From Flammula alnicola (Eukaryota > Basidiomycota > Agaricomycetes > Agaricales > Strophariaceae), in the NCBI GenBank assembly GCA_015499995.1, contig JADNRV010000220.1:1-64000 (forward strand): a stretch of DNA of 64,000 nt, written 5' to 3'. Each line of letters begins with the position of its first letter. The stretch's first letter is position 1. Both the position numbers and the translations under genes were made by a program. Below the pieces are notes generated by a model, which saw only the letters and a program-made list of their open reading frames with translations, had not been told where the DNA came from and did not search any database. Positions 32,347 through 42,922 of the stretch are shown one piece after another.

Positions 32347-33991
32347 ATGTCTGGAACTCCACTGCAAGGAAAAACCAGCCCTTTCATCCCTCAAGATTCT
32401 CGGGACAGTTCGCGGCCAGGTTCGAATGTCTCACCTGCTGGTTTGCCCGGATCTTTATCACCTACGGTGCGAGAAAAGTTTGAGAGGGCTGAAGAACGTA
32501 AGAAGAAGAGAAATGATGACAGAAAGCTACAAAGAGTTAGAGGGGAGAACGAAGTTTCGGATGATGAAGATGATGTGTTGTTATTAGTGATGGGCGCGGG
32601 TAACCCGCGGGCGAATTTTTGTTGACCCGCACCCGTACCCACCAAAACCCGCACCCGTGGCCACGGGTACGGGATCCCGTGCTTGCAGGTGCGGGTTTGC
32701 AGGTGACCCGTGGGGTACAGAAACCCGTGCGGGTTTGATGGGGGTGTCGTGAGAACTTATGCCAGCAGAACAATGTTGAATTAGAATTAGATTAAATTTT
32801 GGCAAACTATATTACATAACTAATTATTCAACCTGTTTGACACATATTTCGGAGTTTTCCGTGTGCCGGCCGAAAACCCGTGACCCAGGCGCACGGGTGC
32901 GGGTTGGCTGAGGGTCACTCAAAGCCCACCCGCACCCGCACCCGCCATACCCATACCCGCAAACCCGCACGGGTATCGGAACCCGTGCCCATCACTAGTT
33001 GTTATTGGCATTGGTTGAAGTTGGAAAGCACGATGAAGGATGACATCCTCGTTCACGCCAGACAATTGGAACACCGACACTGGGATCTTCTGTAGAATTT
33101 CCAGAGGACATTACTGGGGCTTCGATCTTCAAACAGCCTTTACTCATCGAAGATGAACAAGCAGAAGGAAACGACCTTTCGGAACACGATAATTCCATCC
33201 CTGACTGTATCCCTTTGCTCGTCAAGTGCAAACGTACCCCTCCTCTATCCTTATTCCTTGGAGATTCACTGGATCGTATTAAGGCTGGAAGGGACATCAA
33301 ATACGTCAAAATTGGAATCGGAGAGCATGCCAACACAAAGATCCTCGACGTTTCGACATTCCCTCTTGACTCTACCTTAACGGAAATCCAGTGGTCTCAA
33401 GCTTACAACACCTTCCTCAACTTCATCTCTGCTGCCGTAGGCGAAAAGTTGTACACTGGATTTGTCTCCCATTTCGACAATATGCTCAGCGACCAAGACT
33501 TCTCGCGTTATTTTCCAGCTTACCGACAATTTGATGAGAAGCTCCGACAACGGTTCTTCACCAAACCTTTTCTCATCAATCCGAAATCTTCTGAATACCA
33601 TAGTATGGTTCAAAACGCAAAACTCGCTACTTTGTCGACGCCCAGTACTACAGGGCGGTTCACTCCTACAGTTCGCTGGCACCCTTACTCACAAGGAAAT
33701 TACCAGCGGCCCTTTCGCGGGGGCCCGGGTTACAAAACCCGTTGCCTTCGTTGCGGATCAGAAGATGGACATAGAGCCAATACCTGTAGAGCCGAACAGC
33801 CCTCTAGGACTGGGAGGGCTTTCGTCGTTCGAGCCTCAGCCCGAGGGATCGAACATGCCTCGGATGGGCACACAGTATGTATCAGATTCAACCTTGGAAA
33901 TTGCAGCATCTCCGATTCCTCCCATCCTCTCCACATCTGCTCTCTGTGTTCAGACCCCCACCATGGGGCGACGTCATGCACTAGAAACTGA
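32347..33991 (+). pseudogene. Ngaro gag-like ORF, interrupted by a MITE and a TGA
   Basis: Starts MSGTPLQGKTSPFIPQDSRD at 32347. The hAT-type MITE (32585-32997 plus one TSD copy) interrupts it after DEDDVLL. When it is read out, the frame continues but meets TGA at 33041-33043 (codon 92), then stays open to 33991. The C-terminal part carries zinc-knuckle-like clusters CLRCGSEDGHRANTC and CSLCSDPHHGATSC, with CIRFNLGNC before the latter, as in gag proteins of basidiomycete YR elements. The TGA would be CGA (Arg) before a C-to-T change. Confidence 0.75.
32585..32997. mobile_element. 413-bp hAT-type MITE in Ngaro gag
   Basis: TIRs TAGTGATGGGC...GCCCATCACTA are flanked by an exact 8-bp duplication GTTGTTAT (32577-32584 and 32998-33005). 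An 8-bp TSD and this terminus type indicate hAT. Subterminal regions are arrays of ACCCGC/ACCCGT-like hexamers in inverted orientation; the core is AT-rich and non-coding. Confidence 0.9.
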
Positions 33992-34479
33992 ATATTCACG
34001 GATTACCACCCCGTACAACGCCTCCGGTTGGACACACACTCTTTCTTCGTTACATCTCCAAACCAAATATCCAAATTTGGTTCACGACATTCTTTACGGC
34101 TCGCCCATTGGGAACCCTCCTAAACTCTCTCGCACGTTCATCCCCCATAATATGCCTTCAGCTAACCTCCACCCGCAAACTATTGAAAACTTTCTTCAAG
34201 AAGAAAAAGAAGCCTTCCGCATGTCTGGCCCTTATTCGGTTGAAGAAGCCTTTCACCTCTTCGGTGGTCATTTCTGCACCGCCCCACTAGGGTTGGTCGA
34301 AAAGGACCCTGAATCTGAAAAGTTCCGTATGATTCGAAATTTTTCCGCTCTCGACGAAAACCGCATGTCTACCAATGACTGGTTAGATGCGCATGACAAT
34401 CATAATGTGGCATTCTTGCTATCATATGGCCGAGTTTGTACGTCTTCTTTCCCACCCCCCTTTCCCTGTCTGTGTACTG

Positions 34480-34760
34480 CCCACTATGGGAGTGTTGTTT
34501 CGGTGGCCCACCGTGGGGACCTGTCGTTTAGTACTGCCCACCGTGGGGGTACTGTTTTGGTTGCCCACTGTGGGGACCTATTGTTTAGTACTGCCCACCG
34601 TGGGGTACTGTTTTGGTTGCCCACCGTGGGGACCTATTGTTTAGTACTGCCCACCGTGGGTGGTACTGTTCGGTTGCCCACCGTGGGGACCTGTCATTTC
34701 TGCCCGCTATGGGGGTACATATTAGTCGCCCATGGTGGGGACCTATTCTATGTGTACTAC
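34480..34760 (+). repeat. degenerate minisatellite inside the RT intron
   Basis: Units alternate GTACTGCCCACCGTGGGG-like and GGTTGCCCACCGTGGGGACC-like sequences with TATTGTTTA spacers, about 55-60 bp per pair and roughly five pairs. It lies wholly within the 34434-34822 segment that must be removed to restore the RT frame. Confidence 0.8.
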
Positions 34761-35717
34761 CCACTGTTGCGAGTTAATCTGTATTATAAATGATAACGAC
34801 AAAGGTATTAAATGTATTTCAGATTTCTCATGCCCCGCCTGGGACACAGGCCGCTAGCCTCGATGTTGTGAAGGCCTATCGCAATTCACTGATCATCCCA
34901 GCCCATAAATGCTACATCCCTGTACAATGGAAAGGTAATATATGGGTCGATCATGATGCGCCATTCGGTTTAACGACTGCAGGCAACATCCAAGGCACAG
35001 TCGGTGATGCGACCGTTGACGTCCTTGAAGCAGAAGGAGTCCAACCTGTTTTCAAATGGGTAGACAACTTTGATTTTCTTCGTTGCCCAACGAGGAAGGA
35101 TCAAGATGGCCATTTCACGTACAACTTCGATTTGGATACAATTCTTCGTATTACGTCCCCGCTCGGAATTCCGTGGCATGACTTATCAGAAAAAGGGCAT
35201 GATTTCTCATCAACCACCGATTACGCTGGGTTGATGTGGGACATTGACAACAAGACTGTTCGTTTGATTGAGAAGAAACGGCTCAAGTACCTCGCGAAGC
35301 TCAAGGACTTCATAGTCAAACGAAAAGTCTCCGCCAAAGAAGTCGCCTCAATGCATGGGACTTTACAACATGCTTCCTTCGTCTACTGTGATGGCTGTTC
35401 TTTCCTCCCTGCTCTTACCCGGCTTCTATCATCTTTCACAAATAAATTCGCCCTTCGGCTCTTAAACTCGTCTGTCATCAATGACCTTCAATGGTGGATT
35501 GACGCCCTCAGCACTCCGAATGTACATCGTTCCCTTTTCCCCCGAATTACCAAAGATTTCGACATTTGGGTCGATGCATCTACTTCTTGGGGAATAGGCT
35601 TGACAGTTGGTGAATCCTGGGCAGTGTGGAAGCTGGTGAATGAATGGAAGTCAGAAGGTCGCGATATAGGGTGGGCCGAAGTCATGGCAGTAGAAATCGC
35701 AGTCACCTGGGTGGTGT

Positions 35718-36196
35718 GACACTAGTGATTGTCAGGGGTTTGAAAACCCGCAGGGGTTTTGGGTAGGGTATGCTGGGGTAAGGGTAAGGGTTGAGATTTC
35801 TGTACCCTTGGAAAACCCCTACCCCCAGCAGGGGTCAGGGGTATTGCCAAGAGAAATTTTTTGATCTTTTTGCATACCAAAGATGTCTGAAAAAAATGAT
35901 TTTATGTCTTTTTACTTGATTTTGTGCCCCAATTTGGCTTATGATCCAAGAGAACACTGTACAGAGCATTATAAAATGATTAATTTAATGTAATTAATTA
36001 ATAAACAAATTTTAAAACAGTTTCCACTCAATTTTAACAGGTATACCCCCAAAAATATTAAATACCCCTGGGTTTTCAGAAACCCTTACCCATACCCCCC
36101 AAAACCCTTACCCCTGGTGGAGGGTAGGGGTTTTGGTGGGTAAGGGTAAGGGTACAGCAAAAATACCCCAGGGTTACCCCTGACAATCCCTAGCAC
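35718..36196. mobile_element. MITE of about 479 bp in Ngaro RNase H
   Basis: Ends TAGTGATTGTCAGGGGT and ACCCCTGACAATCCCTA are inverted repeats with one change. Removing it together with one TGGTGT copy (35712-35717 and 36197-36202) restores the RNase H reading frame exactly (VTWVVSCAHVSDVE). An 8-bp hAT-like duplication is not perfect. Subterminal arrays of GGGTAAGGGTAAGGGT-like hexamers mirror the ACCCGC arrays of the other MITE; the core is AT-rich. Confidence 0.78.
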
Positions 36197-36380
36197 TGGT
36201 GTCTTGTGCGCATGTTTCAGATGTTGAAATCATAATATGCAGCGACAACACTGCTATTAATTATGTTTCTTCTGAAGAAAATCGGGCAGACCCTATCTCT
36301 CGCGGCGAGTTGGGTCCCGAAAATCTTCGTTTGAATGTTGGGTATCAGCCCCCAGAAGAGCTGAAACATTTCTTGAACGA

Positions 36381-37640
36381 ATGCATCGTTTAGTATTGCG
36401 ACATGGATCAGGACCCTCTGATCCTGAAGCTCGCCTTGTTGCAGGACATTCTGATCCTGAGCCGCCTTCATCGCGAACTCATAGTAAACCATCCCGTCGT
36501 CATGATTCACACATCGCCCCTTCCTACCTCCGTCCTCATGTCTTCGCCCATGAACGTCTTTCTTCGTGGCACACTATCCATGGCGACCGCTTCTATAATG
36601 AATTATCCAAATCATTCCCACCTGAACTACTTTCAAGATGGCAAAATACTCTTGAAGCCTCAGTAGAACTCGATACTCGACAAAATTATGCAGCCGGCCT
36701 TCTACGTTTCACACAGTTTTGCGACAAATATAGTGTCCCAGAAACTGAACGTATGCCTGCCTCTGAACAACTACTCTCCTTATTCCTTACCGACTCCGCT
36801 GCTCGACGTGTTACTGCAAAGACAGCTTCATCATGGCTTACTGGCCTCCAAATGTGGCACGTTTTAAACGGCACTGAGTTCAAAGGAGCAGAACTCCTAA
36901 AACGCACAAAGAAGGGAGTTAAAAAGCTAACGCCGACTTCGTCGCACCAGCCCGAACACTTGCCAGTGACATATGAACACATGCTAGCTCTCCGACGTTC
37001 TCTCGATTTATCAAATTCCAAAGACGTCGCCATTTGGGCGGTTACTGCTATTGCCTTCAAAACCTGTACGCGCCTTGGCGAGTTAATTCCTAAAACTGCG
37101 TCTTCATTTCTTTCGAGCAAAAATGTATCTCGTGAATGTCCTAAAACCTGAAAAACCCTTCAAACAGGTCGACATGCATTTCAATTTCATATCCCTTGGA
37201 CAAAGACCACCGGAAACCAAGGAGCATGGCTCTATCTCTTGAGTTCCGAAGACGATGTCAACAGTATTACTGCCCTTGAGCACCACCTCTACGTCAACTC
37301 AAACATTCCTCCACACGCATCTTTGTTTGCCTTCGAAACCACTTCCGGGTGGTCTTACCTCTCGAAAGTAGATGTCATTGCACGTTGCCATGACATTTGG
37401 TCATCTCAAAATCTTTCGCTCCCAATGGGTCATGGATTCCGTATTGGCGGCGCTACATTCCTTTTAATGTGTGGAGTAGATCCGTGGATTGTGATGAAAA
37501 TCAGTCGATGGTCTTCGAAGGCTTTCTTACTTTATTGGCGCGAAGTCGAGTCTATCTTTCTTACTTTTCTTGATGATCGTTCGCCTACATTACAGAAAAT
37601 TAAACAGTCACTGTCCCAGATAGCTTCTTTTACATCTTAA
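36381..37640 (+). pseudogene. Ngaro tyrosine recombinase with one in-frame TGA
   Basis: One frame of 420 codons is broken only by TGA at 37149-37151 (CPKT*KTLQTGRHAFQF). Tyrosine-recombinase residues: the first catalytic Arg in KTCTRLGELIP, the HxxR box in MGHGFRIGGATFLL, Trp/His position in ISRWSSKAF and the nucleophile Tyr in LLYWREVES. FRIGGATxLLxxGVxPxxVxxxxRWSSxAFLxYWR is the fungal YR-retrotransposon signature. The ATG overlaps the end of the RNase H ORF (ACGAATGCATCG). The stop could come from CGA by one C-to-T transition. Confidence 0.9.
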
Positions 37641-37714
37641 TAATTTATTTTCCCACTAGGGGGAAAGGGTCAATCCGAAGGATTTCCCCTTGTTGCTCAT
37701 TGCATTCGCAGTAT

Positions 37715-37826
37715 GGGGGAAGGCTCCATCCTCTGGATTGATAAACACGAGAGCAAATTTTTCCACTGAACGGGTTTGCTCTTTCCCCCAAATCATTGTA
37801 AGGTATCACGACGTACCCTTGTCAGC
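37715..37826 (+). repeat. Ngaro split repeat B1
   Basis: 112 bp, begins GGGGGAAGGCTCCATCCT and ends ACCCTTGTCAGC; two differences from B2. Confidence 0.9.
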
Positions 37827-37955
37827 TTGGAAGTTGTGCCCAAACGAGCTATAGCGAGGCTGGGCTCAACTAAGGCTGACAAAGCTGGAGTCGGTCGTCA
37901 TCGAGTCAGTGTTTCTCATCTTCGTCGTTCACTCTCATCATCTGCCCCTTGCTCA
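37827..37955 (+). repeat. Ngaro split repeat A2, first part
   Basis: Identical to A1 up to CCTTGCTCA, where the fold-back element is inserted; the rest of A2 is at 42752-42778. Confidence 0.9.
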
Positions 37956-38399
37956 CATACCTTTGTTACAGTGTACCGTATAACATGGTACAGCGAACGT
38001 GTACACTGTGCCGTGTGATATGGGTTCAGCGAATTCGCTGAACCGGTGAATAATGTATTGTATATAATAGATAGTATACTATGTATATATAATATGATCT
38101 AGCAATACCTAATACATTAGTTACACATGGCCGATGGGCCCAATAAAAGTAAATCGGCAATGCCATTAGGTTTGAAATTAGATCGGCAGTGCCGATGCCT
38201 GCTAAATTGGGTTGGCATTTCATTAAATATGGCCGATTGGCATTGTCTAAAAGGTTGCGAGAGCCTCTCTGCATCCCGATAAAAAATTCCAGGTTTTATT
38301 GGTGGTCAATTGAATTATGTTGGGTTCATTTTGGTTGCTAATATTAATTTTATCGGACATGGTCCATTGCCAAATGTCTGGGACTGATGCCGATGCCGA

Positions 38400-40090
38400 T
38401 GCCGACTCACCAGGTCTCGGCACCCTGAGAAATTTAATATAGATCATATTTAGATTAATTTAATCAGACACAGTGCATTCCCAAACATCACTGACTGCTA
38501 GTGCCAGTGCCGACTCATGGGACATCCCCCAGCAGCCGATTCATTTTTTTCCAGGTTGTATTGATGTTTAATTGAATGACATTCTGGTCATTTGATTGCA
38601 AATGTGTCTAATATGAATTTAATCAGATGTGGTCCAATCCCCCGTGTCTCTAACTGGTGCCGATGCCGATGCCGACTCACAGAGAACCTCTCGGCACCCT
38701 GATATATTGTTTTCCAGCCTTTATTGTTATTCAATTGACTCACGTTCTGGCCATTTTAGTCGTAAATGTGTCTAATATTAATTTAATCAGACATGGTCCA
38801 TTCACGAGCATCTTTAACTGTTTCCAATGCTGATTCCAATCCACAGAGAACCTCTCGGCACCCTGATATATTTTTTCCAGCCTTTATTGTTGTTCAATTG
38901 ATTCGTGTTCTGGTCATTTTGGTCACAAATGCATCTAATACTAATTTAATCGGACGTGAGCCATTCCCGAGCATCTCTAACTGGTGCCGATGCTGATGCC
39001 AACTCACAGAGAACCTCTCGGCACCCTGATATATTTTTGCCAGCCTTTATTGTTGTTCAATTGATTCACATTTTGGTCATTTTGGTCGTAAAGGCATCTA
39101 ATCTGAATTTAATCAGACATGGTCCATTCACGAGCATCTTTAACTGGTGCCGATTCCAATGCCGACCCACCAGACACCTCTCGGCACTCCAATATATTTT
39201 TTTCAGCCTTTAATTGCTGTTCAATTGAATGTTATTCTGGTCATTTTAGTTACAAATGTATCTAATACTAATTTAATCGGACGTGAGCCATTCCCGAGCA
39301 TCTCTAACTGGTGCCGATGCTGATGCCGACTCACAGAGAACCTCTCGGCACCCTGATATATTGTTTTCCAGTTTTTATTGTTATTCAATTGACTCACGTT
39401 CTGGCCATTTTAGTCGTAAATGCATCTAATATTAATTTAATCAGACATGGTCCATTCACGAGCATCTTTAACTGTTGCCGATGCCGATTCCGACCCACAG
39501 AGAACTTCTCAGCACCCTGATATATTTTTTCCAGCCTTTATTGTTGTTCAATTGATTCACGTTCTGGTCATTTTGGTCGCAAATGCATCTAATATTAATT
39601 TAATCAGACATGGTCCATTCACAAGTGTCTTTAACTGGTGCCGATGCCGATGCCGACTCACAGAGAACCTCTCAGCACTCCCATATTTTTTTCCGGGACT
39701 TTATTGCTGTTCAATTGACTTACGTTCCAGCCATGTTAGTCGCAAATGCATCTAATATTAATTTAATCAGACGTGAGCCATTCCTGAGCATCTCTGACTG
39801 GTGCCAGTGCTGATGCCGACTCACCAGACACCTCTCACCATCCCAATACATATTTTTGCAGGTGGTATCTATGTTCAATTGACTCATGTTCTGGACATTT
39901 TAGTCGCAAATGAATCTAATATTAATTTAATCAGACGTGAGCCATTCCCGAGCATCTCTGACTGGTGCCAGTGCCGATGCCGACTCACAGGACACCTCTC
40001 GGCACCCTGATTTTTTTTTCTGGCCTTTATGGATATTCAATTGAATCATGTTCTGGTCATTTTGGTGATAAATACATCTAATCTTAATGT
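38400..40090 (+). repeat. left arm: about 10-12 direct 163-bp repeats
   Basis: Each unit has GGTGCCGATGCCGATGCCGA, ACCTCTCGGCACCCTGATAT, TTCAATTGA, TCTGGTCATTTTGGTCG and AATTTAATCAGACATGG. GGTGCCGA and TCGGCACC inside a unit are themselves complementary. 163 is not a multiple of three, which produces many short look-alike ORFs that are not genes. Confidence 0.9.
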
Positions 40091-40729
40091 AATCACCAGA
40101 TGTGATCCATTTCTATGTCTTTCTGACATACCTATACTGATTTTGACTTATACAGTACCACTCTCTCATCCTCAGCATGAGATGGAGGTCATCAGTTCAT
40201 AGTCTCAACTGAGATTCAGGCTTCCCATATAATAATTATGGATAATCATACCCTTTTCATTTGCAAATCTTGTATACCTGCCAATGAACTTCAAGACATG
40301 ATCAGCTAAACGACACCCTTCTTGATAGATAGGACTTGCAATAGCAAGCCTTGAATTCATCTTGGAACTTTTGCTCCCCACTAAGCTTTATGGCTTTTTT
40401 CAGAGATATAATATCAGATATAAACATTGGAAAGTGTGCCGTAGTTAACTTATTAGTTGCAGATAGCCAACAGACATGTCAAAGTGAGTCAATTTCGCAT
40501 TTTTGGGACTCCTCCACTTTTTTTCTCTGTATCATTTCTACTACTCATATTAAGGCAATCTGTGATTATTTGCCAATTGGCCATATTTAATAAAATGCTG
40601 TCCGACTGAATGCCAGTCAGGCTATTATACAAAATACTGATTGGCCTTTAATTACCTCCAATTCAGTCATATACAGCCAATAACGAGTACCGGCACCAGC
40701 CAGACAAGTGGAGGAGGAGACTGTGTCCA

Positions 40730-42240
40730 ATTAAATTAATATTAGATGCATTTTCGACCAAAATGACCATAATGTGATTCAATTAAACATAAATATAACC
40801 TGGACAAAATTTAATGGGGTGCTGAAAGGTTCTCTATGAGTCAGCATTGGCATTGGCACCAGTCAGAGATACTCGGAAATGGATCACATCTGATTAAATT
40901 TATATTAGATGGATTCACGACCAAATTGGCCAGAACGTGAGTCAATTGAACGTAGATACCACCTGCAAAAATATGTATTGGGATGGCGAGGTGTTTGGTG
41001 AGTCGGCATCGGCACTGGCACCAGTCAGAGATGTTCTGGAATGGCTCACGTCTAATTAAATTAATATTAGATGCATTTGCGACTAACATGGCCAGAACGT
41101 AAGTCAATTGAACAGCAATAAAGTCCCGGAAAAAAATATGGGAGTGCTGAGAGGTTCTCTGTGAGTCGGAATCGGCATCGGCACCAGTTAGAGATGCTCA
41201 GGAATGGCTCACATCTGATTAAATTAATATTAGATGCATTTGCGACTAAAATAGCCAGAATGTGAGTCAATTGAACATAGATACCACCTGCAAAAATATG
41301 TATTGGGATGGCGAGAGGTGTCTGGTGAGTCGGCATCGGCACTGGCACTAGTCAGAGATGCTCGGGAATGGCTCACGTCTGATTAAATTAATATTAGATG
41401 CATTTGCGACTAACATGGCTGGAACATAAGTCAATTGAACAGCAATAAAGTCCCGGAAAAAAATATGGGAGTGCTGAGAGGTTCTCTGTGAGTCGGAATC
41501 GGCATTGGCACCAGTTAGAGATGCTCGGGAATAGCTCACGTCTGATTAAATTAATATTAGATGCATTTGCGACTAACATGGCCAGAATGTAAGTCAATTG
41601 AACAGCAATTAAAGGCTGGAAAAAATATGTCAGAGTGCCGAGAGGTTCTCTGTGAGTCGGCATTGGAATCGGCACCAGTTAAAGATGCTCGTGAATGGAC
41701 CATGTCTGATTAAATTCAGATTAGATGCCTTTACGACCAAAATGACCAAAATGTGAATCAATTGAACAGCAATAAAGTCCCCAAAAAATATATCAGAGTG
41801 CTGAGAGGTTCTCTGTGAGTCGGCATCGGCATCGGCACCAGTTAAAGATACTCGTGAATGGACCATGTCTGATTAAATTAATATTAGATGCATTTGCGAC
41901 CAAAATGACTAGAACATGAATCAATTGAACAACAATAAAGGCTGGAAAAAATATATCAGGGTGCCGAGAGGTTCTCTGTGGATCGGAATCGGCATCGGCA
42001 ACAGTTAAAGATGCTCGTGAATGGACCATGTCTGATTAAATTAATATTAGACACATTTACGACTAAAATGGCCAGAACGTGAGTCAATTGAATAACAATA
42101 AAGGCTGGAAAACAATATATCAGGGTGCCGAGAGGTTCTCTGTGAGTCGGCATCGGCATCGGCACCAGTTAGAGACACGGGGGAGTGGACCACATCTGAT
42201 TAAATTCATATTAGATGCATTTGCAATTAATATTAGATAC
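40730..42240 (-). repeat. right arm: about 9-10 inverted 163-bp repeats
   Basis: Reverse complements of the left-arm units (for example CCATGTCTGATTAAATTAAT and CCGAGAGGTTCTCTGTGAGT). Followed at 42300-42480 by short GCCGATCGGCC-like palindromes. Confidence 0.9.
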
Positions 42241-42751
42241 ATTTTTGACTACAATAACCAGAATGTGATGACTGAATATAAATATAACTTGCATAAATGC
42301 TGATCGGCCTATGCTGACAGCCGATCGGCCATATGCCGGTCAGCCTATTCTACAAAATGCCGATCAGACACATGCCAATCAGTCTAATGCTGAATACCGA
42401 TTGGACAAATGCTGATTGGCCTATTTTAATAAAATGCTGGTCGGCCTATTTATTTATTGCCAATCACCCATATAATACATAGTACATGATTATAGTAGTC
42501 ACTGCTGATGTAATTTAGTGTCCACCGGCACTGCCGATTTAATTTTATCGGGCCCATTGCGCATTTACAAATATGTATTAGGTTGCTAGATCATATTATA
42601 CAGTATAATGTATACTACCTATTAATAATTGTATACACTACATTATTCACCGGTTCAGCGAATTCACTGAATCCACATCACACGGCACACTGTATACATT
42701 CGCTGTACCATATCATACGGTACACTGTAACATGCCTACCTGCCTTGCTCA

Positions 42752-42778
42752 GCCTTAGTTGAGCCAGCTTTTTCACTA
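42752..42778 (+). repeat. Ngaro split repeat A2, remaining part
   Basis: GCCTTAGTTGAGCCAGC and TTTTTCACTA complete the A1-identical sequence after the fold-back insertion. Confidence 0.9.
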
Positions 42779-42810
42779 CCCACCCACCTCATCCCTGTTT
42801 CTCTTTCACG

Positions 42811-42922
42811 GGGGGAAGGCTCCATCCTCCGGATTGATAAACACGAGAGCAAATTTTTCCACTGAACGGGTTTGCTCTTTCCCCCAAATCGTTGTAAGGT
42901 ATCACGACGTACCCTTGTCAGC
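42811..42922 (+). repeat. Ngaro split repeat B2 (3' terminus)
   Basis: 112 bp copy of B1 ending GTCAGC, directly followed by the last 8 bp of the outer element's TIR. Confidence 0.9.

Larger units (their letters stand above)
33855..36393 (+). pseudogene. Ngaro reverse transcriptase-RNase H
   Basis: The reverse transcriptase begins in a frame overlapping gag (Met at 33855) and contains TAPLGLVEKDPESEKFRMIR. The reading needs removal of 34434-34822 (GT...AG, an intron or intron-like insert) to join AFLLSYGR to ISHAPPGTQAASLDVVKAYR. The palm has DHDAPFGLTTAGNIQG and the active-site box KWVDNFDFLR, with Asn in place of the second catalytic Asp (VDD in relatives). RNase H follows (FDIWVDASTSWGIGLTVGES, then IGWAEVMAVEIAVTWVV), broken by the MITE at 35718-36196. 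Read across it the frame resumes (SCAHVSDVEIIICSDNTAIN), but about 40 codons expected before YVSSEENRADPISRG are missing. It overlaps the recombinase ORF start. Confidence 0.82.
37956..42742. mobile_element. 4.8-kb palindromic fold-back element, 9-bp TSD (Mutator-like?)
   Basis: Inserted in Ngaro repeat A2 with a 9-bp duplication CCTTGCTCA (37947-37955 and 42743-42751). The outer 130 bp are inverted repeats: TGTTACAGTGTACCGTAT near the left end pairs with ATACGGTACACTGTAACA at the right, as do CGGTTCAGCGAATTC stretches. Each arm then holds a tandem array of 163-bp units in opposite orientation, leaving about 640 bp of unique centre. No transposase was seen, so it is non-autonomous. The 9-bp TSD points to the Mutator group. 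Confidence 0.85.
32171..42922 (+). mobile_element. Ngaro-type tyrosine-recombinase (YR) retrotransposon, defective
   Basis: Order of parts: repeat A1 (32171-32326), gag, RT-RNase H, tyrosine recombinase, B1 (37715-37826), A2 (37827-37955 continued at 42752-42778), 32-bp spacer, B2 (42811-42922). These split direct repeats, with A1 equal to A2 and B1 equal to B2, are the signature of Ngaro-like YR retrotransposons, which circularise and integrate without target duplication. Indeed the flanks (GTTGAATGT and CCGCCGTG) join into the uninterrupted TIR of the host element. A1 and A2 look identical and B1/B2 differ at two positions, so insertion was recent. Without nested elements it is about 5 kb. 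Confidence 0.9.

Noticed and set aside
35730..36180. GGGTAAGGGTAAGGGT arrays as interstitial telomere
   Set aside because: The hexamer is not TTAGGG, and the arrays sit symmetrically inside a TIR-bounded MITE.
38793..42165. Many 60-104-codon ORFs with MVHSRASLTGADAD-like translations on both strands
   Set aside because: They are frames through the 163-bp repeats of the fold-back element; the period cycles all frames and there is no selection signature.
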